A stretch of 64,000 nt of DNA from assembly GCF_027409185.1 (NCBI RefSeq), contig NC_084475.1:15830130-15894129 (forward strand). The letters run 5' to 3'. A program made the position numbers and the translations under genes. This document shows positions 1 through 11,800 of this stretch, piece by piece (position 1 is the first letter of the stretch; each line of letters opens with the position of its first letter). Source of the DNA: Cynocephalus volans. Its lineage: Eukaryota; Chordata; Mammalia; Dermoptera; Cynocephalidae. The notes under the pieces were generated by a model. That model did not search any database. It had not been told where the DNA came from and saw nothing but the letters and a program-made list of their open reading frames with translations.

Positions 1-29
1 CTCTACCAAGTGCGCCACGGGCTCGGCCC
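1..29 (-). mobile_element. CYN SINE, type C fragment cut by window edge
   Basis: Matches the 5' end of the long CpG-rich SINE seen at 35175-35330. The remainder lies left of the window. Confidence 0.75.
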
Positions 30-1828
30 TCATAAAAGGTTTTGTAGTGAGATGAGAAGCCATTTGACGGGTTCAGGCAGAGGGGTGAGTGACATTATCC
101 AACTGCTCTTTGTAAAGCATCTCTCTGGCTGTCGTGTTGAGAATATACTCTAGGGGCTAAGCTAGGAGGGTGTGGTCATAGGCACGAGGTGGTCGCAGCA
201 CAGACGGTGGTCTGATAGCAGTGATGAGAAGAGGTGAGGCCCAGTGCAGAAAGAAGAGTCAAGGATGATCCAAGAAGATTCCAAGAGTCAAGAAGCTGAC
301 ACCAAGGTTTTTTGCCCTGAACCACTGGCAGGATGAAGTAGCCTTTAACTATGATGGGAAAACTAGGGGAGGAGCAGACTTAGAGGGAAGATGAGAAGCT
401 CAGCTTTGGTCCCGTAAAGTCTGGAGTTCAAGGGAGAAGCCCTGAGCTAGAGCTGGCAGTTCAGGACTCGTGAGATGGGGTGTATTCAAGTCTTGAGATG
501 GGGTATCTCCCTGCTGTCTCTAAGGGAGGGAGGGTTGGCGGCTGAAGAGCCTCGAGGACTGAGCTCCTCTAAACACTCCAGTGGTCTCCAAGGAAACATG
601 ACCAGAGAGGCAGGAGGAGAATCAGAGTTTCTCAAGAAAGTGAGTGAATGAAGTGTGTCGAGCCACCGATGGGTTGATAAGGTGAGGACCAGACTCGACA
701 TTTGTATTTAGCAACTTGGAGGTTGGAGACCTCAATAAGAGCAAGTATGGTACAGATGTGAAGGTGAAGGTCTGATTGGAACAGGCTCCAAAGAGACCAG
801 GCGGAGGGGAATTGGAGATGGCAGAGGTAAACAGTACTTCCAGAGCATTTCGATGTAAGGGACCAGAGAAACGGGCCAGTACCCAGAAGGGATTGTGGGG
901 TCAAGAGAGGGTTGTTGTTGTTTATTTTTTACAGGAGACTGACATAATGATGAAGGAGAATGGTCTAGCAAAGAGGACAAAAAGGATGATGCAGGAGAGA
1001 AGGGATTGCTGGAGGGATGCCTCTGAGTAGACAAGATGCAGTGCAGAAGTGGAGAGCTGGCCACAGGGAGCATGGGCGCACCGTCAGCACGTGTGGGCAG
1101 GCAGCTGAGTGTGAGGACGGGAGGAGGTGTTGGGGTGCACAGAGGAAGAAGAGGCCCAGATGGTCACCTAGGAGGGCGAGTGAATGACCAAGGGGGCCAT
1201 AGTGGCACCCTGGGCCGCCGAGGACCACTGCCATGTGTGGTCCCTAGCTTCCTCTCCAGCATGCTCAGCTGTGCAGGTGCAGGCGTGGAGTGGGCGGGAG
1301 CTGGGGAGGCCCCTCTGAGCAGAGGCGGGAGTGGAGTGCAGGAAGCGTAGGGAACACAACTCTGCAGATGTCCCGAGGGAGGAGACGGCTTGGTGTTCAG
1401 AGGAAGAGAAAGAAGCTGATGTGGCTGGATCATGGTGAGTGAGAGGGAATGGCCTAAGATGGCATTCAAGAGGTGGGCCAGAGCCAGACCACAACAAAAC
1501 CTTCCAGGATATAGGAAATACAATATTTTGGATTTTTTCCAAGTATGATGGGCAGTCTTTGGAAGGTGTTAAGCAGGGAGGGACTTAATCCAATTTGATT
1601 TTTAAAAGCTCACTCTGGTACTCCCGAGTGCCCCTGGTGGCCTTGGGAGGTCAGATCTAAGAGGTGAGAAGCTTACAAGCAGGCTGATTCCATCTTCAAT
1701 CCCTGGGGACTTGGAAGTGGGTCTGGGCTCCAACCAAAAGAAGGCAGATAAATGACATGATCCCACAACCCTCATTCTGGTGCGGGCCCCAGGATGTCCC
1801 CGAGCTAGTGTCCCCTCTTGCACTGCAG
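30..1828 (+). other. SLC16A5: SLC16A5 intron (partial), mostly old repeat sequence
   Basis: Intronic sequence upstream of the first visible SLC16A5 exon. Segments at about 35-260 and 1525-1640 resemble the L2 LINE 3' region, with text such as 'aagcagggagggactt' followed by 'gctcactctgg'. The rest shows no recognisable gene, and open frames here have no splice or family support. Confidence 0.5.
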
Positions 1829-4261
1829 GTCTGGGCTTGTGCTTCAGCTTCCAGTCGAGCATTGCGGCACTGGGCTTGTACTTTGTCCACCGGCAGGCGC
1901 TGGCCAACTCGGTGGCCTCAGCAGGTGTCTCCCTTGGCATCACACTCTGGCCACTGCTCTCCCGCTACCTCCTGGAGGACCTGGGCTGGAGGGGGACCTT
2001 CCTTATCTTCGGCGGGGTCCTTCTCCACTGCTGTGTCTGCGGGGCCATCCTGAGGCCTGTGGCCCGTGAGACCAAAGAAGCTCCCCCTCCATCTTCCAAG
2101 ACACCTGCACGCAGCTGCCTGGCAGTGTGTGGACGGACCATCCAGCGCCACCTGGCCTTCGACATCCTGCGGCATAACACGGGCTACTGCGTGTATACTC
2201 TGGGCGTGATGTGGATGTTCATGGGTTTCCCACTGCCACCCATCTTCCTGGTGCCATATGCCATGTTGCATGGGGTGGACGAGAAACAGGCAGCCCTGCT
2301 CATCACCATCATTGGCCTTAGCAACATCTTCCTGCGGCCGGTGGCTGGACTGGTGGCAGGCCGGCAGGGCTTTGCCAGCCACCGCAAGTACCTGTTCTGC
2401 CTGGCCGTCCTGCTCAATGGGCTCACCAACCTGGTGGGTGCAGTGTTGACCGACTTCTGGGTGCTGGTGGGCTACTCACTGGTGTACAGCGTGTCCATGA
2501 GCGGCATTGGTGCCCTCATCTTTCAAGTCCTCATGGACGTTGTCCCCATGGATCAGTTTCCCAGGGCCCTGGGCCTCTTCACCACCCTGGATGGCATTTC
2601 TATCCTCATCGCCCCGCCACTGGCTGGTGAGGCCCTGGGAGGGAGGGCAGCCAGGTGTGCCCAAGTGTGGCCTAGGTGGGTAGGGTAGGGGGAGTGGAGC
2701 AAAGGGGAACCGTCTGGACAGATTTGGGTCCAGTCCTGCATCTCTAGGGGTAGCAACTTGGAATCTGTGATTTTTCCAGGCACCCAGGAGACTGTGCTAC
2801 AGCCTGTTCTCTAACTGGCACTCGGGGTATGATCAGTTAAAAACATGGGTTTGCAAACTGGACCAACCTAAGTCCTTCATCTTCCTCCCTATACCTACAT
2901 TAAAAAAAAAATTATTAAGGTGGGGATGATAACAGAATCTATCCTGAAGGCTTGTTGTGAGGATCCCAGTAAAGAGCTTAGTGGAGGGCCGGCCCGTGGC
3001 TCACTCGGGAGAGTGTGGTGCTGATAACACCAAGGCCATGGGTTCGGATCCCATATAGGGATGGCCAGTTCGCTCACTTCAGAGAGCATGGTGCTGACAA
3101 CACCAAGTCAAGGGTTAAGATCCCCTTACAGGTCATCTTTAAAAAAAAAAAAAAAAAAAAGCTTAATGGAGAGACTGGCAAGTAGTAAGTGCTATGCATA
3201 TGCGTGCTTGCTATTATTAACATCCTGGTTCTCCTTCCTGCCTGAGGGGCCTGAGCAAGTCATTTTCCTTCTCTGAGCCACAATGTCATCTGCAAAATGC
3301 AGAAGAGAACACCTGCCCTGACCATTTATTCACCAGTGCCAGTCACTAGGTGCACGTGGCTGAATACAAAGGTCCCTACCCCCTTGGGGCTTACCTTCTG
3401 GAGGAGAAGTCAGGAATTAAAGCAAAGAGAAGTGTTTGTGACCACATGGTGATTTATGCTGGGAGGGAAACAAAACAATATGGAAGTAGAGACCCACATG
3501 AGAACAACTGAGAGGGTGACATTCCAAGTAAATGAGGAAATGGGTGTAGAGCCATTGGTGCTGGGGGGCAGTCAACAAACAGTATGTGGTGGCACTTATT
3601 ATGTAAGACATGGGAGGTTGATTCCAGCCCAATGGGGATAGTTTCCAAGGGAGTTCTCTAAGCAAGTGGAGAGAGCATCAGGAGGTATGGGTGGGACCTG
3701 AGAGGGGGCTGCGCAAATGTCCCAGACTCCACTAGCCCTTGTCTCCTCGGTTCCCTGCTACCAAGGGTGAGGGGGTCATGCCCTTAAGTTCTCTTCTGGC
3801 CTGAGGACTCTTCTTGCCCAGGCTAGAGTAGGTTTAGTGTTTCCCCCACGTCCTTCCATTCAATAAATATCTACTGAGTGCCAACTGGGTGCCAGCCGTG
3901 ATTCCTAGTACAGTGGAGACAGAAATAAAATCCCTGCTCTCACGAAGCACACATCTTATTGGGGGAGGCCTGGTAGCCCTAGGCAGTGGCCTAACTTGCT
4001 CTCTGTCCCCCAGGGTTCCTCCTGGATGCCACCAACAACTTCAGCTGCGTTTTCTACCTGTCAAGCTTCTTCCTCATCTCAGCTTCCCTCTTCATGGGTG
4101 GCAGCTTCTATGCCCTGCAGAAGAAGGAGAGGCGAGACAGGAGGGCTGTGGTGGAAGGAGCCAGAATGGAAGCTGCCCCAGAGCAGGATATTACCCCGGA
4201 AGGCAGAGACAGTTCCAAGAAGCATCTGTCCCCTGAGATCACATATGTGACCAGTATCTGA
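1829..4261 (+). CDS. SLC16A5: SLC16A5 (MCT6), last two coding exons, 5' part outside window
   Basis: Monocarboxylate-transporter family (MFS) plasma-membrane protein. The human orthologue is MCT6, an atypical member that carries drugs such as bumetanide rather than lactate. Exon A is 1829-2626: acceptor AG at 1827-1828, donor GT at 2627. It encodes about 265 residues of hydrophobic helices, with hallmark runs such as GVSLGITLWPLLSRYLLE, RHLAFDILRHNTGYCVYTLG and IGALIFQVLMDVVPMDQFPR. These cover roughly the middle helices to helix 11, with the cytoplasmic central loop at RPVARETKEAPPPSSK. Exon B is 4014-4261 (AG at 4012-4013). It encodes the last helix (FYLSSFFLISASLFMGGSFY), a charged tail and a TGA stop. 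Phase is continuous: exon A ends with the G of a Gly codon and exon B supplies GG. The central loop is slightly shorter than I recall in human, and the C-terminus ends SPEITYVTSI, unlike the longer human tail. The order SLC16A5-ARMC7 supports the assignment over other MCT paralogues. Confidence 0.93.
2986..3160 (+). mobile_element. CYN SINE, type B (tRNA-Ile-like dimer)
   Basis: Reference description of type B. Unit 1 runs GGCCGGCCCGTGGCTCACTC to a B-box-like GGTTCGGATCC, unit 2 starts ATGGCCAGTTCGCTCAC and has a degenerate B box GGTTAAGATCC, then CATCTTT and an A-tail. Imperfect target duplication AGCTTA[G/A]TGGAG. It is inserted in the 3' end of a MIR. Confidence 0.88.
3855..3965 (+). repeat. 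L2 LINE 3' end
   Basis: 'ttcaataaatatctactgag', 'tgccaactgggtgccagcc', 'acatcttattgggggag'. Confidence 0.72.
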
Positions 4262-5480
4262 GCCCTGAGGTCAGTTAGTGGCCACTGTCTCAACCCAGGA
4301 ATGGGATCTCCAGCTGTTTTACCAGGGGCTGAGCTAAAGGCAGCCCAGGAAGCCTGGATCAAAGGCTGTCCAGGCTCTGCAAGGTGGGACTCAGCCAGGA
4401 ATTGGGACTGAACACTGAAGACTCAGTGTTCCTTCCAACAACAGGATCCAGGAACAGACCCTCCTGACTTTTCTCCTTGGACACCAGGTTACCTGGGGTC
4501 CAGGAAGGTGGAGCTGAGCCCCGCTTGGGCCTTTCACGGCCAGCTTGTTCAGCTAGCTGCCCATTGCTGCTCTTACAACTCAACACATTGGACCATCATG
4601 TGCCTCTGACATTGTCTCTCCTTGTCCTTCTCTGTCCTTCAGACAGTTCTGAAGAGCTCACCCTTCCTCTGGGGATCCCCTGCTTCCCTCTTCCCAAGTG
4701 ACCCAGGCTTTACCGTTACAGTAGCCGAGGTGGGTGGTGTGGCTGCCCTTACACAGATTACTGGGCCTCATGCTGACTGTGAGAGGCAGAAGTGGCAGGC
4801 CAGGCTGAAGAGTTGATACACAACTGGGACAGATTAAAAATCAAGTAGAGAAAAAAAATAAGCAAATAAGAAAAAAAAAAAAAATCAAGTAGAGTACCCG
4901 TCGTGGCACCTATGCAGAGAGCAGAAGGGAAGCCCCCGGCTTGGGTCCTAGATTCGGGGAGATCTGAGGGGTCTCCAATCTCAGGCCTGCTCTAGATTCT
5001 TCCTCCCTCCTTTGCCACACGCTGTGTTCTTGGCAGGTAAGGTAAGTGCAGGTTGGGGGAAGCCAGACCGACCAGGGGAGGAGACAGCTTGCTAGGCAGC
5101 CCAAGGACTGTTGAGAAAATGGGGCTGCTTTTGTAACAGAAGCCCTTCCACTCCCCTCTCCTGTCCTCCTGAGGCCTCTCTTCTCACTGCTGTGGGAGAG
5201 GTGTCAACCCCGGAGTAAGTAGTTGGCTGGGCCAGCTGCCAGCCCAGCCCTGCTCCCTTTTGCCTGTGTCTGTGGTGTGGTCAGAGCTCCCCCACAATAT
5301 TCTTTGCTGGTGGACTACCCTGAGGTCGTCACCTAAGGGCGGGTTATCATCAGCCCAAGCTTGTCCTAGCAGGGTACTGAGGGAATGGGAAAACAGAGTT
5401 TGTTTGAATTACACACAAAAATGTTCTCTGCATCAGGTCATAAACTCTGTGAACTAATAAAGCTGGAAGAGAAACCTGGA
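4262..5480 (+). other. SLC16A5: SLC16A5 3' UTR (end approximate)
   Basis: Sequence after the TGA. Two possible poly(A) signals were seen: ATTAAA at 4833-4838, followed by A-rich sequence, and AATAAA at 5456-5461. I cannot tell which is used, so the right boundary assumes the distal one. Confidence 0.4.
5456..5461 (+). terminator. SLC16A5: Candidate poly(A) signal AATAAA, SLC16A5
   Basis: A perfect hexamer about 1.2 kb after the SLC16A5 stop, in non-repeat sequence. ATTAAA at 4833-4838 is the alternative. Confidence 0.4.
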
Positions 5481-5707
5481 GTAAGTTTCCCTCCTCTTTC
5501 CTTTCTCTCAGCTTGGCAGGAGCTGCTCAGGCTCAGGACCTTGTTTGTTGATTCAGGATCAACCAGGCTCCAGCAAGAAAATCTTATCAGGAGAATCGAT
5601 TTTATTTTCATGACTAGACGCCAGTCTCTCTCCTCCATATGTGCTTGACTGAGCATCCTTGGGGACGTCCTGCCTCCTCCAGGACCCTGCCACGAGTGCC
5701 CCCTTGT

Positions 5708-5880
5708 GGCCAAAGGCGGTAGTGCAGCGGCAAAGCAAAGGGCTCTGGGATGGGATAGAGACCCGAGTTCATGTTTGACTCTGCTGCAATTTGCCACGTG
5801 ACTTTGGGCAAACTTCACTATCTCTGGGCCTTGAAAAAGGAGGTTAGCCTGAACAAGCTAAAGTCTCTTCCAATTTGAAA
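5708..5880 (+). repeat. MIR SINE
   Basis: 'gagacccgagttcatgtttg', 'ccacgtgactttgggcaaac', 'ctctgggccttgaaaaagg'. Confidence 0.75.
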
Positions 5881-6186
5881 AGTCTGAGTCTGTGAGTGTC
5901 CTGAAGACCGCCATTTCCTTTCTGCCGTCCACAGCTTGTGCTCTGAAGGAAGAATGCTTGGACGCATTTTACTAGATCCTGTCTCCTCCATCTCAACTGA
6001 GTGAAAAAGGAGGGAATTGGGGCTGGTGGGTAGGTGCTTTTGGTACTAGTATCCACCAGGCTTTGCTAATGGTCCCACTTCCAGAAAACATTTAAGGAAA
6101 AAAGATGTCAGAAAATATTAAAGTATAGGGAACTTTGACCTCGTCTGCCCCAGGCGAGAATGGCAATAATCTCTGGGCAGAATTCC

Positions 6187-6275
6187 TTCAACAAATATTT
6201 ATTGAGAATCTACTGTGTGCTAGGGACTGGGCAGAGAGGAGTGAGACCTGGTCCCTGCCCTTAGCGCAAAGCCAA
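6187..6275 (+). repeat. L2 LINE 3' end
   Basis: 'caacaaatatttattgagaa', 'tctactgtgtgctagggac'. Confidence 0.7.
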
Positions 6276-7239
6276 GGACTGAGAATTCTTCCTCAAAGGG
6301 CCCTTGAGGCCTCGGGAAGGGGTAAGACCAGACATAAATGAGGTAGGATGAGGTGGTGCATCTGATTCTGGAGCCCACACTTAACTGATTTCCTGGAAAT
6401 CCTCTACAGAGGGTCTGGGGCAATTCCTGGCCAGAAAAGGGTGGAGCGAACTTAAATCCTGTCCCCAAGTCCTAGGCTCCTGTTCCCCAGGCCTTTGCTG
6501 CTCTATCCAGGGAGAAGCTGAGAAGCAGAGAAGGCCCTGGCTACTTTGGGCTGAGAAGCACTCCCCCAGGACACATCAGCTCCCCACAAAAGCCAAAGGG
6601 CCTGGTGAGGCACCACCACCCTCACAGAGCAGCCAGTACACCCAAGCGCCCAGACTAACGTCAAAACTGCCCCAGAGGGTATGCGTGGGTCAGAGGCGGT
6701 CCACAGGGACCTGAAACCTCGGAGGTTGGGCCTGCTTCCAACGGGGTGTAGCAGGCTGCAGTGTGGCGGCCACTCTGCCCTCATACCAGGCCCAGGACTG
6801 AAGGCACGGTCCTTGCCCTCAAGAAGCTCAAGCCTAAGTTTCCGCTACCCCCACAGTTTCTAGCACGATGGGTGTGGTAAGGCCACCTCCCTCTCTGGTG
6901 CTCAGTTCCTTGCGACCACGAGGTCTCGGTCACACACCACTTTTCTGAGAACCCCCAAAAAGGAATCGGCCGAAGGGCGTTGGCATACCGGGCCCCACAA
7001 CCCAGAAAGCCGCCAAAGCGCCTCCAAGCTCCACGCATCCAAGGCACCTTCTAAGGCTCCTTGGTGCTGCCGCAGGCGCTCCCCGTCCATATGACTGACA
7101 AAGAGCCTTAGGACATGACATAGTCCTGGTGACTTCTGGCCAGAGGTGGCAAGACCCAGCTCGGGGCTGGGGCGGAGGGGGTGTCGGGGTTCCCCGGCTG
7201 TTTGGAAAAGCTGACCCGTCCGTAGGGGCAAAAGACCGA

Positions 7240-8060
7240 TGGGGGTGCAGGGAGCTGACGCCCGCGCTCCAGTGGGGCGTCCGTGGTAGGGGAAGCTTGG
7301 CTGCGCCTCCTGCCAGGTGTGGAAGGTCTGGGGGTGCCTCTGCCTCGATGTCCCCCCGCACGGGAGTCCTCTGACTCGTCTGCGCGCCTAAGGGTCCCAC
7401 AGAAGATCGTCGCGGTACGCCCATTCCTGCATCAGCCTTCGCAGTGCGGGTCGCCGTTGGGCCAAGCGACAAGGCGGGAACCGCGCCGCGCACGCGCACC
7501 GAAGAGCTCCGCTACGGCCCCGCCCCTTCCGCCCTCTGGGGCGGGGCTTGCGCGGCTTCCGCCGGGAGCCGGGGGTGGGGCCCCGCCTGGCAGACATGCT
7601 CCAGTGTTCCGCACCCCAATTTCGATTTTCAAACCCCTGAGAGGGTCCTGAGACCCTACCCCACCTTCCACATCTCATTTCCAGCTGCAGATTACTGTAC
7701 TGCAGAACCTGAACCCAGGAAAGGAACTCATTTGCCGCCCATTCCGCCCTTGCCGGGGCAAGTGGCGGGCAGGGTGAGGCCTCCCCTTTCCCAGTCTCCC
7801 GCGCATCCCCCGGGGACCCTCCGCCGCCCGGACCATGGCGCAGAAGCCCAAGGTAGACCCCCACGTCGGGCGGCTGGGATACCTGCAGGCGCTGGTCACG
7901 GAATTCCAGGAGACAGAGAGCCAAGGTGAGAGCCTCGGGGTGGGGGCTGGGGGCCCGGGCACTTGTGCGGCCGCGACCGCCGCCGGGCTCCTGGCTCCAA
8001 GGCCGCTTTCCTGTTGCAGACGCCAAGGAGCAAGTCCTCGCCAACCTCGCCAACTTCGCC
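7240..8060 (+). promoter_or_regulatory. ARMC7: ARMC7 CpG-island promoter
   Basis: A CpG-rich stretch around ARMC7 exons 1-2. It has Sp1-type GC boxes on both strands (CCCGCCCC about 7519-7526, GGGGCGGGG 7538-7546) and no TATA box, typical of a housekeeping promoter. The transcription start is probably between about 7550 and 7830 but cannot be placed exactly. Confidence 0.7.
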
Positions 8061-8814
8061 TATGACCCCAGCAACTACCAGTATCTGCGGCAGCTGCAGG
8101 TCCTGGATTTATTCCTCGATTCACTGTCGGAGGAAAATGAGACCCTGGTGGAGTTTGCTATTGGTAAGAGTGGGGCAGGTCCCCCAGATGCCTGATGGGC
8201 TGGGGTGAGATGAGTTAGGAGTGAGTCGTTGGGAAAGGAATCTCGCAGGCAGCCCCTCAGCTGCGAAGGCAGACCTTCTCCACCTCCTGTGCCACCTCCT
8301 CAGTTCACACGTTGTCCAGGTCACAGCTATTTTGAGACAGGTCTGGAACTCACACCCAGGATTTGCTCTGCGTGTCTGCCCTCCCTCTTGCTTAGAGATG
8401 AGATCATAAATGAGGGAATGGATTGAAGCCACTTTGAGAGAAAAAAATTTGGAGATTGCTCTTTTTTGGTGGTGGGGGGGGTTGGCGTGTGTAGGGATCC
8501 GAACTCTTGACCTTGGTGTTATAACAGGGCTCTTGTTAACGTCAGTAGGGGTTGGGGCGTCCCTTAACATTGGGACGCCCCAACCCCTACTGACCTTAAC
8601 ACTCTAACCAGTTGAACTAACCAGCCAGCCCTGAACATTGGTCTTTTTAAAACATCTTTAGTGGTGGGACGGCCCGTGGCTCACTCGGTAGAGTGCGGTG
8701 CTAATAACACCAAGGCCCCGGGTTCGGATCCCATATACAGATGGCCGGTTCGCTCACTGTGTGAGCGTGGTGCTGACCACACCAAGTCAAGGGTTAAGAT
8801 CCCCTTACCGGTCA

Positions 8815-8849
<35 letters not shown>

Positions 8850-11800
8850 ATCTTTAGTGGGCCTGCCAATGGCTCATTTGGGAGAGTGTGGTACTGATAA
8901 CACCAAGGTCTAAGGTTGGGATCCCCATACTGCCAGCTGCAAAAAAAAAAAAAAAAATCCTGTCATATTCATTGGGCATATATTATATAAGCCAGGTACT
9001 GTTCTAAATGCTGGGGAGATGGTGTACAAGTTGGGAAAATTTCTTTGCCCTCAAGGAGCTTACATTCTAGTAGGGGGAGACAGTATGGGGTGAGCAAACA
9101 AAGATGATGCTCAGAAGGAAATGAATAGGGTGACGAGAGAGTAATAGGAGATGGGGGGTACTTCAGTTGTGGCCATCATGGGAAGGGCATTCTAGGCACA
9201 GGTGCAGTGTAAGCAAAGGCCCTAAACGCAGGAAGGAGTCAGAAGGAAGTTTGGTGTGGCAGGATTACAGTAAGTGAAATGGTGAATGGTACCAAATGGG
9301 GTTAGAGAGATTGGTGGTGCCAGAGCTTACAGGGGCTTAGATCTAGGCCATGGGCAAGAGTTTGGAATTTATTATGAGGGCAAACAAAAATTCTTTCTTC
9401 AGCATATATCTTTTTGGGGGGTGGTGGGGGAGTGTCACACTGGCTTAGTATGGGGATCCAAACCCTTGACCTTGGTGCTACAATACTGCACTGTAACCAA
9501 CTGAGCTAACTGGCCAACAAGGTTAAGGGAACACCAAGGTCAAGGGTTCAGGTCCCTGCCAGCCACCAAAAAATGAACAATGTTTCTCTGCATAGTGAAA
9601 GGAACCTCACCTATGTAGGGAAAGAAACCTTTAATAATAATTCCAATATCACTAACACTCAGTTATGCCAATTTCTCTAATAGTTCCCAAAGGGACATTT
9701 TTGTTAGTTTGTATAAAGCAGGATCCAATCCAGGATCCACGCATTTCATCTGATTGTTATGTTCCTTAGATCTCTCTTCTTTTTAAATAAACTTTTTATT
9801 TTTAGAATAGTTTTAGAAAAATTGCAAGGACAATGCAGAGAATTCCCATAAACCCCACACGCAGTTTTCCCCATTATTAACTTCTTACATTAATATGGTA
9901 CATTTGTTATAATTAATGAACAAAAATTGATATTATTAACTAAAGCCCATACTTTATTCGGATTTCCTTAGTTTTTTCCAAATGCCCTTTTTCTGGTACA
10001 GGATCCCACATACATGTAGTCATTATGTCTCCTTAGGCCCCTCTAGCCTGTGCCAGTTTCTGAGACTTTCCTTATTTTTCATGGCCTTGGAAGTTTTAAG
10101 GAGTGCTGGTCAGGTGTTTTGTGGACTGTACCTCAATTTGGCTTTGTCTGCTGTTTTTCTTATGATTAAACTGGGCTGTGGGTTTTCTGAAGGAAGATGA
10201 CAGAGGTAAAATACCGTTTTTGGGCCAAGCCCGTGGCGCACTCGGGAGAGTGCGGCGCTGGGAGCGCAGTGACACTCCCGCTGCGGGTTCGGATCCTATA
10301 TAGGACTGGCCGGTGCGCTCACTGGCTGAGTGCCAGTCACGAAAAAGATGAAAAAAAAAATGCCATTTTCATTGCATCATATCAAGAATACACTTAATCA
10401 CCTGGTCAAGGTAGGGTTTGTCAGGTTTTTCAACTGTAAAATTACTTTCTTTCCCCACTTTCCATATTATCCTCTTTGGAAGGAAGTCACTACATAAATT
10501 ATCTTAAATCTCTTTTAATTCTTGACAACCCTCTTTGCTTAACAGTGATTGTTGAAGGGCCCAGACCCTCTGCAGAATGTCCCACCTTGGATCTATCTGG
10601 TTGCCTCTTTATGGTGTCATTTAGCTTGTTCCTCTATCCCCTTTATTTCCTGTAACCTAGAAATTAGATTGAAATGTTTGTAGAATCAAGTAATGCTTTT
10701 TTTTTTCTTTTTTTCTGAATAGATCATGGTAAGTATGATTTAAATTTTTCAAAGAGCATCCAAGTCTCCCCCTCATATTTGTGGTACCTGGGGCTAGAGT
10801 ACAAATGAGGGCCACCCCTGTTCTCACCATGAGGGCACTCAAACATATGTGTGTGGACATGCAGCTCTATTCACACTCCCACACACAGCTATCCTTTGGC
10901 CACTCCTTGGACTTAGGAGTGCACACACTGGTAGTGGAGTTCACCCCTGGGAGTCAGGATCCAGAAAAGAGGCCCTTTTTTTTTCTTTAGTGGCTGGCCA
11001 GTATGAGCGAGGATCTTTGACTTTGGTGTTATCAGCAACATGGTCTACCAAGTGCCCTCTGGTGAGGAAAGAAGGATTGGAGAAGAAACAGGATTTGTCC
11101 ACAAAAATCAGCTAAGAAGTGGAATAGCTACTAAGCGGGACCGTGGACTCCAGAACCAGGGCTCAGTCATCCACTCTGCATAGCTACCCAGGACAGCAAG
11201 AACCCAGGGCAACTGGGGCTTCTGCCCCCACTTTAGAGGGCACCGCTCTGGCCTTCTCCACCAGAGGAGGGTCCCCAGTCCCAAGCGTGGTAGCTTTCTC
11301 AGCATTGAATTCCTCTATGGGATCCTCTGCAGATTAAATTTCTCTTGTATTGGTCTGGTCCGTGGCTCACTCGGGAGAGTGTGATGCTGATAACACCAAG
11401 GCCACGGGTTCGGATCCTGTACAGAGATGGCCGGTTAGCTCACTGGGTGAGTGTGGTGCTGACAACACCAAGTCAAGGGTTAAGATCCCCTTAACCAGTC
11501 ATCTTTAAAAAAAAAATTTTCTCTTGTATTTAGTGTGTATAACTTAAAGGAGAGTCCCAGTGGTTCTTGGAAGTAGATTTTGTTACTGCTGTCATTTTTC
11601 TTTCTCTTAACTTCTCTTTTAAAAAAAAAAAAAAAAAAAAGATGACCAGTAAGGGGATCATAACCCTTGACTTGATGTTGTCAGCACCACGCTCTCCCAA
11701 GTGAGCCACAGGCCAGCCCTTTCTCTTAACTTCTCTGACACTAAACTGGAAACACTGTCAGGCATTTGTTGTACTGCTAAAAGGCTGTATGCTGCATGTT

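Larger units (their letters stand above)
2627..4013 (+). other. SLC16A5: SLC16A5 last intron
   Basis: A GT-AG intron between the two SLC16A5 exons. It carries a MIR interrupted by a CYN dimer SINE (2986-3160) and an L2 3' end (about 3855-3965). No other gene is seen. Confidence 0.85.
5481..7240. other. SLC16A5-ARMC7 intergenic region
   Basis: Holds a MIR (about 5708-5880), an L2 3' end (about 6187-6275) and otherwise unassigned, moderately GC-rich sequence leading into the ARMC7 CpG island. No gene is supported. Confidence 0.6.

Noticed and set aside
7388-8053. 221-codon minus-strand frame across the ARMC7 promoter
   Set aside because: Antisense to ARMC7 exon 1 in a CpG island. Arg/Pro/Gly-rich and with no family support.
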